A program made the translations under genes and the position numbers. From Syntrophopropionicum propionicicum_A (GTDB lineage: Bacteria > Bacillota > Desulfotomaculia > Desulfotomaculales > Pelotomaculaceae), in contig NZ_JBMGJC010000014.1 in the NCBI RefSeq assembly GCF_048984525.1, positions 37,060-101,059 of the forward strand: 64,000 nt of DNA, written 5' to 3'. Shown piece by piece: positions 49,016 through 57,579 of the stretch (positions are counted from its first letter, which is position 1; each line of letters starts with the position of its first letter). The notes below the pieces were generated by a model that was not told where the DNA came from, did no database searches, and was given only the letters and a program-made list of their open reading frames with translations.

Positions 49016-49020
49016 TATAT

Positions 49021-49096
49021 GGGAGTTTAGCTCAGCTGGGAGAGCGCTTGCCTTACAAGCAAGATGTCGGCGGTTCGATCCCGTCAACTCCCACCA
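49021..49096 (+). tRNA. tRNA-Val (TAC)
   Basis: Acceptor GGGAGTT (49021-49027) pairs with AACTCCC (49086-49092), discriminator A, encoded CCA (49094-49096). The anticodon loop CTTACAA gives TAC. Its 3' part (from 49072) and the terminator behind it are duplicated at 60034-60103. Confidence 0.97.
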
Positions 49097-49102
49097 CAAA
49101 AG

Positions 49103-49141
49103 GCTTTAGCGCCGAAAGTAATTTCGGCGCTAAAGCTTTTT
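49103..49141 (+). terminator. Terminator of the tRNA cluster
   Basis: GCTTTAGCGCCGAAA (49103-49117) pairs perfectly with TTTCGGCGCTAAAGC (49122-49136), followed by TTTTT. Confidence 0.93.
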
Positions 49142-49256
49142 ATGATCTAAAAACAAATAAAATTTATCCCTCTATCTTATCCAATTTTCATTAGTTTAAA
49201 TTATTTTACTTCGGATAATTTAAAAGTGAATAATTCCGGATGTGTAATGTATGATT

Positions 49257-49300
49257 AACGCCAAAGCACAAAAACAACCCCGTTTTTGTGCTTTGGCGTT
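49257..49300 (+). terminator. Strong 19-bp hairpin in the leader of the flavoprotein gene
   Basis: AACGCCAAAGCACAAAAAC (49257-49275) pairs perfectly with the strand 49282-49300 over the loop AACCCC. There is no T tract, though the stem base is A/T-rich inside. It may be a bidirectional terminator or a regulatory hairpin. The surrounding 49142-49489 has no gene. Confidence 0.65.
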
Positions 49301-49423
49301 CTTAGAGATAAATTTATCTACCAGCCGGATAGAGTCTTGTGCTTTGAAAACAGAAAGGGGCTTTTGTTTTGATTGCGGGAAATATGTTAAATGAATTTCC
49401 GGCTCTATATAATTATTTTAAGG

Positions 49424-49459
49424 TAATTACAGAAGGCTGGAGTATGCCTTCTGTAATTA
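49424..49459 (+). promoter_or_regulatory. 14-bp hairpin just upstream of the flavoprotein ribosome binding site
   Basis: TAATTACAGAAGGC (49424-49437) pairs perfectly with GCCTTCTGTAATTA (49446-49459) over an 8-base loop. It ends 15 bases before AAGGAG (49475-49480). A TATAAT at 49408-49413 just before it could be a -10. Position suggests control of the island operon by a leader structure. Confidence 0.55.
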
Positions 49460-49489
49460 GAAATCAGAATTAATAAGGAGTTGGTAATT

Positions 49490-52195
49490 TTGCGAGAGAA
49501 TCTTGCCAAATTGGTCACGCATATCAATGTGCTGAACCAGAATCCGACCGAAACATCCCCGGAATATATCTTTTTTGACGCGCTGCTGACCGACGAAATG
49601 ATTGACACCGCACTGAAGATTGAACTCCGTACGCCAACCTATATCGACCAAATCGCTGAGAGAATCGGCAAGCCTCTGGAATATACCGCGAAACTGATCG
49701 ACGAGATGGTGCATATCGGTATTCTTGAGTACATGACTGATGACAAAGGTGTGGACCGCGTTTATCTTCCTATTTTTGTTCCCGGCAGTATGGAACTGGG
49801 AGCAATGGATTATTGGCGTACGGATAAGTACCCGCAGATCGCCTGGGCCTTCCCGGCCTATATTCAGGGTCTGAACAAGGGGTTCTCCAAGTACTTTCCC
49901 ATGGGCACCGGTCTTGTAAGGGCGCTCCCGGTGCAGAAGGCAATCGAAAATGACAGTAAGAAGGTTGACCTGGAAGAGGTTTCCCACTGGATTGACAAAT
50001 ACTACCCTTCTATTGCCGTCGCCCCTTGTGAATGCCGTCATACCCGCCGGATGAACGGTGAAATCGGGCATGACCTGGAAGGTGAATGGTGCATTGAACT
50101 CGGCAGTTTCGCCGAAAGCTGTATCCGCACCGGCAAAGCAAGAAGGATTTCTAAGGAAGAATGCTATGACATTTTAAGAAAAGCGGAAGAAAACGGCTTT
50201 GTCCATGAACTTACCAATGTCTATGGACCTGAAGAGTCTACTTTTATCTGCAACTGCCATTGGTCCTCCTGCATGGCGTTGCGTACTTCCTGGTACTGCA
50301 ACACCCCGAACATGGTTTGTTCAAATTATTTAGCCGGTGTTGACAAAGAAAAGTGTGTTGCCTGCGGCCAGTGTGTGGAAGTATGCCCCCAGAATGCTGT
50401 TAAGCTGGGACAGAAACTCTGCGAAAAGAAGCCTGTGGAAATCAAAGGCGCTGTAGTTCCGGGAAATCCTGAATACAGTGAAAAGAACTGGAGACCCGAC
50501 CTGCTGACCGAACGTGATTATGTTGTTCCGGAAACCGGCACTGCTCCCTGCAAGACAAATTGCCCGGCGCACATTGCTGTTCAGGGGTACATTAAACTGG
50601 CTTCCCAGGGCAAGTACCTTGAGGCGCTGGAACTGATTAAGAAGGAAAATCCGCTTCCCGCGGTATGCGGCAGCATCTGCAACCGCCAGTGCGAACAGGT
50701 TTGCACCCGCGGCGATATCGATGATCCCGTAGCTATCGATGAAATCAAGAAGTTCATTGCCGAGCAGGAAATGAAGGCTGAAACCCGCTTTGTCCCTAAG
50801 AAATTGTTTGACGAGGGCAAGAAGATTGCAGTAGTCGGTTCCGGCCCTGCCGGCCTGTCCTGTGCTTATTACCTGGCGGAACTCGGCCATGATGTTACTG
50901 TATTTGAAAAAGAACAGAAGCTCGGCGGCATGCTCACACTTGGTATTCCGTCCTTCCGCCTGGAAAAAAGCATTGTGGAAGCGGAAATCGATATCCTGCG
51001 TGCCATGGGCGTAAAGTTTATTACCGGAGCAGAAGTCGGTAAATATGTCACTCTGGACGAACTACGTACGGCCGGCTTCAAGGGCTTCTACCTGGCAGTA
51101 GGCGCCCAGGGCAGTCGCAAGCTCGGTATCGAAGGTGAAGACGCTGAAAACGTTATTCCCGGAATTGATTTCTTAAAGCAGGTCAATCTCAGCCGGCAGG
51201 CAGATCTGGCCGGCAAGACCGTAGTTATCGGCGGCGGTAATGTGGCGGTCGATGTGGCAAGGGCCGCTGTCCGCAAGGGCTCCGTAGAGGTTGCGCTTTA
51301 CTGCCTGGAATCCCGCGAGGACATGCCTGCTACCGCGGATGAAATAGAAGACACTGAAGCAGAGGGCATTTCCCTGAACAACGGCTGGGGGCCGAAGCGT
51401 ATCCTGACCGAGAACGGAAAGGTCGTCGGCGTGGAATTCAAGCGCTGTCTGTCCGTCATCGATCCGGAAACCAAGCAGTTCAACCCGAAGTACGACGAGA
51501 ACGACACCACCACTGTAGCATGTGACAATGTCCTTGCCGCTATCGGTCAGTCCATCGAATGGGGCAGCCTGCTGAAGGGCAGCAAGGTTGAACTAAACAG
51601 CAACAATACGGCAAAGACCGTGCCGATTCAGGATGTCCTTACATTTAAGACCGCTGTGGCAGCCGGCCTGGAGCCCGAAGAATACCACCTGCCGACTCCC
51701 TTCGAAGTTTACCAGACCGCGGAACCCGATGTCTTTGTCGGCGGTGACGCTTATTCCGGTCCGAAGTTTGCCATCGACGCCATTGCGGCAGGCAAGGAAG
51801 CGGCCGAATCCCTGCACCGTTATGTCTGGGAAGGCCATAGTCTTGTGCTGGGACGTGACCGCAGAAACCTCCGTTATCTTGATAAGGAAAACGCTGATCT
51901 CAGCAGCTATGATAAAGTGCCGCGCCAGCGTCCCCTGGTCAGGGAAGAAGCTGTCAAGACTTTCCATGACTCCCGCACCACCTTTACCGAAGAACAGGTC
52001 AAGAAAGAGACCGACCGCTGCCTGAGCTGCGGCGTCGCTTATGTTGATGAAAATATCTGCATCGGATGCGGCCTGTGCACCACCCGCTGCAAGTTTGACG
52101 CCATCACTTTGCGGAAAGAATATGACGCGTGGGGTATGCAGTATGAAGATCTGCTGGCTGCACTTGGTCAAATTCTGGCAAATGAAAAGAAATAA
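49490..52195 (+). CDS. Iron-sulfur flavoprotein: cysteine-rich N-domain fused to GltD/NfnB-like oxidoreductase
   Basis: A 901-residue fusion. Residues 40-90 resemble a winged helix; 178-280 carry CECRHT, CNCHWSSC and nearby cysteines; a ferredoxin motif CVACGQCVEVCP follows (about 289-300). The middle is a GltD-like unit: CKTNCPAHIAVQGY and CGSICNRQCEQVC (about 356-415), FAD loop VVGSGPAGLSCAYY (about 450) and NAD(P) loop VVIGGGNVAVDVA (about 585). It ends with CLSCG and CIGCGLCTTRC. The N-domain is shared with the proteins at 55050 and 57580. It likely moves electrons from NAD(P)H into an iron-sulfur partner. TTG49490 lies 9 bases after AAGGAG. hypA follows after 8 bases. Its true substrate is unknown. 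Confidence 0.85.
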   Translation: MRENLAKLVTHINVLNQNPTETSPEYIFFDALLTDEMIDTALKIELRTPTYIDQIAERIGKPLEYTAKLIDEMVHIGILEYMTDDKGVDRVYLPIFVPGSMELGAMDYWRTDKYPQIAWAFPAYIQGLNKGFSKYFPMGTGLVRALPVQKAIENDSKKVDLEEVSHWIDKYYPSIAVAPCECRHTRRMNGEIGHDLEGEWCIELGSFAESCIRTGKARRISKEECYDILRKAEENGFVHELTNVYGPEESTFICNCHWSSCMALRTSWYCNTPNMVCSNYLAGVDKEKCVACGQCVEVCPQNAVKLGQKLCEKKPVEIKGAVVPGNPEYSEKNWRPDLLTERDYVVPETGTAPCKTNCPAHIAVQGYIKLASQGKYLEALELIKKENPLPAVCGSICNRQCEQVCTRGDIDDPVAIDEIKKFIAEQEMKAETRFVPKKLFDEGKKIAVVGSGPAGLSCAYYLAELGHDVTVFEKEQKLGGMLTLGIPSFRLEKSIVEAEIDILRAMGVKFITGAEVGKYVTLDELRTAGFKGFYLAVGAQGSRKLGIEGEDAENVIPGIDFLKQVNLSRQADLAGKTVVIGGGNVAVDVARAAVRKGSVEVALYCLESREDMPATADEIEDTEAEGISLNNGWGPKRILTENGKVVGVEFKRCLSVIDPETKQFNPKYDENDTTTVACDNVLAAIGQSIEWGSLLKGSKVELNSNNTAKTVPIQDVLTFKTAVAAGLEPEEYHLPTPFEVYQTAEPDVFVGGDAYSGPKFAIDAIAAGKEAAESLHRYVWEGHSLVLGRDRRNLRYLDKENADLSSYDKVPRQRPLVREEAVKTFHDSRTTFTEEQVKKETDRCLSCGVAYVDENICIGCGLCTTRCKFDAITLRKEYDAWGMQYEDLLAALGQILANEKK

Positions 52196-52203
52196 AAAAA
52201 ATT

Positions 52204-52557
52204 ATGCATGAAATTAGCGTTTTATACGAAATGGTCCAAATGGCAGAAAAAATTGCGGTGGAGAACAATGTTAAAAGGATCGAATCTATTTCTGTTGAAG
52301 TCGGAGAGCTTTCCGGAATCCTTCCGGTATTTCTTGAAAAATACTATCCGATTGTGATTGAAAGCAGAGAGATCCTTAAAGGGTCAACACTGTTGATCCA
52401 GAATGTCCCCGGCCAGGCTCTCTGCCGTGAGTGCCAATCATTATATAATGTCATGAAGAACGAAGGCAAATGCCCGAAATGCCGGAGCCGGAATAAGACT
52501 ATCCTCGGCGGCAGAGAATTTGTGCTGAAGAACATTATGTTCCGGGAAAACGATTAA
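52204..52557 (+). CDS. hypA: Nickel metallochaperone HypA (copy 1)
   Basis: A 117-residue HypA-type protein. The nickel site MHE starts the chain (MHEISVLYEMVQMAE), and two CxxC pairs (CREC near 78, CPKC near 95) form the zinc site. HypA works with HypB to insert nickel into [NiFe] hydrogenase or urease. It follows the flavoprotein after 8 bases and precedes hypB by 39, so the three form one operon. No nickel enzyme gene is in the window. Confidence 0.93.
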   Translation: MHEISVLYEMVQMAEKIAVENNVKRIESISVEVGELSGILPVFLEKYYPIVIESREILKGSTLLIQNVPGQALCRECQSLYNVMKNEGKCPKCRSRNKTILGGREFVLKNIMFREND

Positions 52558-52596
52558 ACAGACCGGTGGTGTAAAAAATCTAAAGGTGCTGATGTT

Positions 52597-53265
52597 ATGT
52601 CGGAAATTAAATTAATTGAAGTTAAGCAGAGTATATTCGCTGAGAACGACCAGGCGGCGGATGAACTGCGCAAATATTTGAAAGAAGCAAAGACTTTCAT
52701 GGTCAATCTGATGTCTTCACCTGGCGCGGGCAAGACCACTACATTGGTACGCACTATTGAAATGCTGAAAGACGAAATGAAAATCGGCGTCATGGAAGCC
52801 GACATCGACGCCATGGTGGATGCTGAAAGAATTGCCGCCACCGGGGCCAAATCGATACAGCTGCATACCGGCGGCATGTGCCATTTGGACGCGGACATGA
52901 CGCGGCAGGGCCTGGACGAATTCGGCATTGCAGGTTTGGACCTCGTGGTGCTTGAAAACGTGGGCAACCTTGTTTGCCCGGCGGAGTTTGATACGGGCGC
53001 CTGCCGGAACGTTATGATCCTCAGTGTGCCGGAAGGCGATGACAAGCCGCTGAAATACCCGTTGATGTTCCAGGTCTCTGACTTAGTGCTGATCAACAAG
53101 ATTGACGCCAAGTGTGTTTTTGATTTTGACGATGATACGGCTGTCAGGAGAATTCGTGAACGCAACCCGAAGGCTGAGGTGCTTTTTATCTCCGCCAAGA
53201 CTGGTGAGGGCTTCGACAAATGGTGTGACTGGATCCGGAAGAACGTAAAGGAGTGGCAGGCATAA
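52597..53265 (+). CDS. hypB: GTPase HypB (copy 1), short form
   Basis: A 222-residue SIMIBI-class GTPase that powers nickel delivery. P-loop SSPGAGKTT (about 40-48), the dimer metal site GGMCHLDADM (about 90-99), ENVGNLVCPAEFD (about 115-127), NKIDAK and SAKTGEGFDKW follow in order. It lacks the N-terminal CxxCGC nickel site present in copy 2. It directly follows hypA1, and a terminator closes the unit at 53297. Confidence 0.94.
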   Translation: MSEIKLIEVKQSIFAENDQAADELRKYLKEAKTFMVNLMSSPGAGKTTTLVRTIEMLKDEMKIGVMEADIDAMVDAERIAATGAKSIQLHTGGMCHLDADMTRQGLDEFGIAGLDLVVLENVGNLVCPAEFDTGACRNVMILSVPEGDDKPLKYPLMFQVSDLVLINKIDAKCVFDFDDDTAVRRIRERNPKAEVLFISAKTGEGFDKWCDWIRKNVKEWQA

Positions 53266-53296
53266 ACCGGCAGCAAGCTTTTTAGATCAATAAAAG

Positions 53297-53325
53297 CGAG
53301 GGGTGCAAAATGTACTCCTCGTTTT
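53297..53325 (+). terminator. Terminator after hypB copy 1
   Basis: CGAGGGGT (53297-53304) pairs with ACTCCTCG (53314-53321, one G-T pair), followed by TTTT. Confidence 0.8.
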
Positions 53326-53479
53326 CCGGTTTATTAAAATGCCTTAATATTTTAAGTTTCATATAATTAAGGCTTGAAATATATCTGTCATCCTTCATAT
53401 AATTATAACGCTGAATAGTCTATTCATATCAGCTGCCAGGAAGGGTAAAGACGCCCGGCAGCGGAAAAGGAGAAGACTG

Positions 53480-55042
53480 ATGCAACAAATTAAGAATTTT
53501 ATTATGGCTTTCAGGGGCCATTCGCCCAGAGTGATCTCCATACCAAAACATAATACGGTTGTGACCAATATTGACAGGATAACCGTCAATACTGATTTTG
53601 TAAAAAACACGCTTTATATCGGCTATGAATCACAGATGCAAAATACCCTGCGTTTTCTGAATGGAATAACGCTTTTTTTAATTGAAGATATAGACGATTT
53701 CAGTATTCCAAATAAAAATGACAACTGCATCGTGGTTTTTCCCCGGGACACAGACCTGGATGAACTCACGGAAAAATGCGCTTCGCTGATCAGCAATCAA
53801 AATCTCGTCTTTGAAGATACGTACATCCTGCTTGACGCCTTCCTGTCGCAGGAAAAACTGCAGGATATTATCGAGGTGGCGGCGCAGACCATCAACAACC
53901 CGATTGCCATTCTCGACAACAGCTATAAAGTTATAGCCAGCTCCGCAACCTGTACCACAGATGACTTCCAGTGGAATGACATCATATCGCGCGGCTATTG
54001 CTCTTATGAATTCATCACCATGTTCAGCAACATAGAAGAAATAAAAAACGAAACCAAACTGAACCAGCCGTTTTTCACCGGCTGCCTGGCCAGTCCGCTC
54101 AGGCGCTGCATCAGCAGGCTGACCGTCGGCTGGAACCATATGGGTTATTTGCTGTCCATCGAGGCCAACGGGAGGATTAGCGAGCGGAACCTGATTTTTT
54201 TGCAGGTCTTGAGCAGGCTGCTGGCCAAAATGATTGACGCCGGCAACAGGGCGGTGGGCGGAAAACTGTATTCCGATTACGGCAGCGTTTTGCTGGATTG
54301 CCTGAACGGCAACTTCAGTGACCGGAAAACGCTCCTGGACTGCATGAAAAACACCAGTTTTAAGCTGAATTCGCGGTACTATATCCTGGTGATCGATATC
54401 GGGCTCTATAACAACACCTATGATATCCGGGTCGATCACCTACGGGAACACATAAACCAGGTTTTTAAAGGCGCCATCTCCGTCAGCTATATGAACGACG
54501 CGGTGATCCTATTTGAAAGCGGGATGACGGAAAAGGAGATGATGGAGTACCTTTCTAAGCACCGGGACTACTACGCCAAAAACAAGTTGCGGATCGGCTT
54601 CAGCGACAGTTTTGACGACCTGTTCCTGAGCCGCAAATACCACGACCAGACCATACGGATCCTGAAGCTGCTGGCGAAGCTCAATCCCTCGGAGTGCATC
54701 GTGAGCTACGAGGACTATAAACTATATGACCTGATGCTATCCGGATTAAAAAAATATAAGATGGACATCAAGGGCTATATCAGCAGAGAGTGCGCAAGTA
54801 TCATCGAATACGACCAGCAAAACGATACCAGGTATTTCGAAACACTCTATTACTATATTCAGTTCAACAGAAACCTGAAGTGCACGGCGGACAAGCTGTT
54901 TATTCACAAAAACACCGTTTCTTACCGGATCAGCCGCGCCAGGGAGCTGTTTAATATCGACCTCGAAGACGCAGAGGTCAGGCTGAAATTCAGCTATTCC
55001 TATATGCTGCAGGAATTGCTGAAAGCTGATCTGTTCGATTGA
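53480..55042 (+). CDS. PucR/CdaR-type transcriptional regulator
   Basis: A 520-residue protein. The C-terminal HTH_30 motif is clear: CTADKLFIHKNTVSYRISRA then RELFNIDLED (about 478-507). The region before it fits the GGDEF-related middle domain of PucR/CdaR proteins; the N-terminal part (1-110) is a ligand-sensing purine-catabolism-like domain with no specific hint of the ligand. GGAGAAG precedes the ATG. Its stop lies 7 bases before the next iron-sulfur gene, so regulator and module 2 begin a single operon. It is the only regulator in the island and probably controls all three modules. Confidence 0.85.
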   Translation: MQQIKNFIMAFRGHSPRVISIPKHNTVVTNIDRITVNTDFVKNTLYIGYESQMQNTLRFLNGITLFLIEDIDDFSIPNKNDNCIVVFPRDTDLDELTEKCASLISNQNLVFEDTYILLDAFLSQEKLQDIIEVAAQTINNPIAILDNSYKVIASSATCTTDDFQWNDIISRGYCSYEFITMFSNIEEIKNETKLNQPFFTGCLASPLRRCISRLTVGWNHMGYLLSIEANGRISERNLIFLQVLSRLLAKMIDAGNRAVGGKLYSDYGSVLLDCLNGNFSDRKTLLDCMKNTSFKLNSRYYILVIDIGLYNNTYDIRVDHLREHINQVFKGAISVSYMNDAVILFESGMTEKEMMEYLSKHRDYYAKNKLRIGFSDSFDDLFLSRKYHDQTIRILKLLAKLNPSECIVSYEDYKLYDLMLSGLKKYKMDIKGYISRECASIIEYDQQNDTRYFETLYYYIQFNRNLKCTADKLFIHKNTVSYRISRARELFNIDLEDAEVRLKFSYSYMLQELLKADLFD

Positions 55043-55049
55043 AGGAAGG

Positions 55050-56075
55050 ATGAAAACACTGCATATGAGTATTTACAGCGAACTGGCGGACCATATTGAT
55101 CAAATATACGAAAATCCTTGCCGCAAGCCCCATGATGAAAGCAGGGCTTTTGTCAGGATATTCCGCCGGCTCTTATCTGAAGAAGACGTAAAGGCTGCGA
55201 TGAGCCTGGACGAACAGGAAATTACTGCCGAGGAATTCGCTTCCAAAACGGGGTTCTCCCAGAACGAGGCCGAAAAAATGCTGGACAGGCTGGTCCGGAA
55301 AGGGATCTCCTTTGCCACATATAAAGATGGCGGGACTTTCTACCAGCTGGCGCCGTTCTGCTCCGGCATCCTGGATTTTCTGCTCAATGACGGGCTCGAC
55401 GTTGAGATAGCACAGTACATCCAGGATTATGTGGATGAGATCAATGAGTTTATCCATGGGCCGGAACGGAAAACATCCGCCGGCCGTTCTGTGCCGATAA
55501 ATGTTACCGTACCTGCCAACCCATATCATGCTTCTTTTGCTGAAGTGCTTTCTTATATAGATAAGGGTTCCGTTTATTCCGTGTCTGACTGCTTATGCCG
55601 CAGCGCCAAGGAAAAACTAGGACAAAGCTGCGGCCACACCATAAAAGACATCTGCATTCAGATCGGCCCATACGCGGAGTTCTTTATCAGGACGGGTAGA
55701 GGCCGCCCCATCTCCCGGGAGGGAGCCGTCGAGGTCCTGAAAAAAAGTGAGGCGGAGGGTCTGTTCCATGAGATAGTTAAGCCGCAGAACAATGGATCGT
55801 CATACTTTGTATGCAACTGCTGCCCCTGCTGCTGTATTTCCATGCGGACAGTCATTCCCGGTGTTGTTTCCCGCATGGAGTCAACATCGGCTTATATGGC
55901 GCAGGTGGATGCTGACAAATGCAGTGGCTGCCTCGATTGTATCGACAGTTGTCCCGCCGGCGCGATAGATATGGAAACAGGCGCCATTGCGATCGATCCG
56001 GCAAGGTGCATCGGCTGCGGTATGTGTACTTTCTTTTGTCCCCCTCAGGCCCTCAGTATTATTGAAAAGAGATGA
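55050..56075 (+). CDS. Cysteine-rich iron-sulfur protein (module 2)
   Basis: A 341-residue protein. The N-terminal part (about 40-105) looks like a winged helix (ITAEEFASKTGFSQNEAEKM). Then come CLCRSA (about 181), a Cys cluster CNCCPCCCIS (about 254-263), and two ferredoxin motifs CSGCLDCIDSCP and CIGCGMCTFFCP near the end. This is the same order as in the N-terminal third of the flavoprotein at 49490 and the protein at 57580. The family function is unknown to me; a redox or cluster-carrier role in nickel enzyme assembly is an inference from the hypAB neighbours. GAAGGAAGG precedes the ATG at 55050. Confidence 0.82.
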   Translation: MKTLHMSIYSELADHIDQIYENPCRKPHDESRAFVRIFRRLLSEEDVKAAMSLDEQEITAEEFASKTGFSQNEAEKMLDRLVRKGISFATYKDGGTFYQLAPFCSGILDFLLNDGLDVEIAQYIQDYVDEINEFIHGPERKTSAGRSVPINVTVPANPYHASFAEVLSYIDKGSVYSVSDCLCRSAKEKLGQSCGHTIKDICIQIGPYAEFFIRTGRGRPISREGAVEVLKKSEAEGLFHEIVKPQNNGSSYFVCNCCPCCCISMRTVIPGVVSRMESTSAYMAQVDADKCSGCLDCIDSCPAGAIDMETGAIAIDPARCIGCGMCTFFCPPQALSIIEKR

Positions 56076-56086
56076 AAAGCTTCGGC

Positions 56087-56122
56087 AAAGGCTCTTTGTG
56101 CTACGGGCATAAAGTGCCTTTT
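56087..56122 (+). terminator. Imperfect terminator after the module 2 iron-sulfur gene
   Basis: AAAGGC-TC-TTTGTGC pairs with GCATAAAG-T-GCCTTT around TACGG, followed by TTCTAT. Beyond it a TATAAT (56229-56234) may be the -10 of a separate promoter for hypA2-hypB2, with no good -35. Confidence 0.55.
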
Positions 56123-56269
56123 CTATATGCGTTTTTCATCACAGGAGCATATAGAATGATGTAGTAAGCACACAATATGGTAACTATTTTTAAAAGGTCT
56201 GTACATGTTCATCTTTTTTGTGTCTGTGTATAATTTTCATAGGATGTGCAAGGAGGTTTCTGTACAAGA

Positions 56270-56611
56270 TTGCATGAGATGGGCGTGGTCATAGAAATTG
56301 TTCAAATTGCCGATGCTAAAGCAAAAGAGGAACACGCCCGTAAAGCAAAGCGGCTTGTGCTGCAGCTGGGCCAATTGAGCGCGCTCGTACCGGAACTGGT
56401 AGAGGCCTGCTACCCGGCGGCGGTTACCGGGACGCTGCTGGAAAACGCGGAGCTGAAAATAGAAGTAATTCCCGCTAATGGACTTTGTCTGAAATGCAGG
56501 CGTGTATTCAATGCCGTGGAAAAAGAGTTTAGATGCCCTGAGTGCGGCAGTGAGGAATGGGATTTGCTGTCAGGGAAAGAAATAATCATCAAAGAAATAC
56601 AGGTTTGGTGA
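56270..56611 (+). CDS. hypA: Nickel metallochaperone HypA (copy 2)
   Basis: A 113-residue HypA. The start is taken as TTG56270 because it yields MHEMGVVIEIVQIADA with the nickel-binding His at position 2; AGGAGG (56251-56256) is 13 bases away, rather far. Zinc pairs CLKC (about 74) and CPEC (about 92) are present. It precedes hypB2 by 19 bases. Sequence differs clearly from copies 1 and 3, so they are not recent duplicates. Confidence 0.9.
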   Translation: MHEMGVVIEIVQIADAKAKEEHARKAKRLVLQLGQLSALVPELVEACYPAAVTGTLLENAELKIEVIPANGLCLKCRRVFNAVEKEFRCPECGSEEWDLLSGKEIIIKEIQVW

Positions 56612-56630
56612 CGGACGGAGGCAATCAAAC

Positions 56631-57338
56631 ATGTGCTTAACCTGTGGGTGCGGTGAGCATGACCATGACCACGATGTGAGAATACTGCAGACGATGAAGA
56701 CCGCCTTTGACAGAAATAATCATATTGCTTCACGTTTGCGTGAAGAGTTTAAGGAAAAGTGCGTCCTGGTCCTGAATCTCGTCAGTTCTCCGGGCGCCGG
56801 CAAGACCACGCTGCTTGAAAAGACGGTGCTGGCTCTGTCTTCCGAGTATAAGATGGCTGTGATCGAAGGAGATCAAGAAACGTCCAACGATGCAGAAAGG
56901 ATCAAAAAGACCGGTATTTCCGCCTACCAAATCAATACCGTAAGCGGCTGCCATCTGGAGGCCGGCATGGTGAAAAGAGCCCTGCCCAGTTTTGACCTTG
57001 ATGATCTGGATATTTTGTTTATTGAAAACGTCGGGAACCTTATCTGTCCCACAGAATACGACTTGGGCGAAGATTTCCGGGTGCTGGTTTTGAGTGTAGC
57101 CGAGGGCGAGGACAAACCGCTCAAGTACCCGGGGATATTTATGAGTTCGGACATTTTCCTGCTGAACAAGATCGATCTGGTGGACATCCTGGAATTCGAC
57201 ATTGAAAAATGCCGTAAATACTTAAAGAGAATAAACAAGCGCGCTGTTACGTTCGAAGTTTCCGTACGTAAAGGCGCCGGCATGGATAAATGGTATGGAT
57301 GGCTACGGTCCGCTGTGGCCCAGAAGAAGCAGAAATAA
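56631..57338 (+). CDS. hypB: GTPase HypB (copy 2), with N-terminal nickel site
   Basis: A 235-residue HypB. Unlike copy 1 it starts MCLTCGCGEHDHDHD, that is CxxCGC (the high-affinity nickel site of E. coli-type HypB) plus a short His/Asp stretch. The G domain has SSPGAGKTT (about 52-60), GCHLEAGM (the C-H metal site), ENVGNLICPTEYD and NKIDLVD. The ATG at 56631 is preceded by GGAGG. It ends module 2; no iron-sulfur gene of its own transcript follows for 240 bases. Confidence 0.94.
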   Translation: MCLTCGCGEHDHDHDVRILQTMKTAFDRNNHIASRLREEFKEKCVLVLNLVSSPGAGKTTLLEKTVLALSSEYKMAVIEGDQETSNDAERIKKTGISAYQINTVSGCHLEAGMVKRALPSFDLDDLDILFIENVGNLICPTEYDLGEDFRVLVLSVAEGEDKPLKYPGIFMSSDIFLLNKIDLVDILEFDIEKCRKYLKRINKRAVTFEVSVRKGAGMDKWYGWLRSAVAQKKQK

Positions 57339-57579
57339 AGACGGTATTTCCTATATAATCCGGCTGAAACATTGGTTAGTCAACTAAATGATCCGGAAAT
57401 GAGAAGCTGCCCTTTAGTGGTTGTTTTATAAAACACTGTTGAGCAAAACGCGTTGGGTGTATACACCATAAATAACTTATGCTGGGTGATGCTAAAAGCC
57501 ATCAATTTGGACTTGAATTTCAAGTTTTATATAAGGCTGATGATTTTTATTCAAAAAATCAAGAAAGAGGGTGCTTTTT

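Noticed and set aside
48718..49194. 158-codon frame crossing tRNA-Glu and tRNA-Val
   Set aside because: It overlaps two complete tRNA genes; the open frame is incidental.
56246..56269. Earlier start for HypA copy 2
   Set aside because: It would put eight residues before the essential N-terminal MHE nickel site and overlap the AGGAGG sequence.
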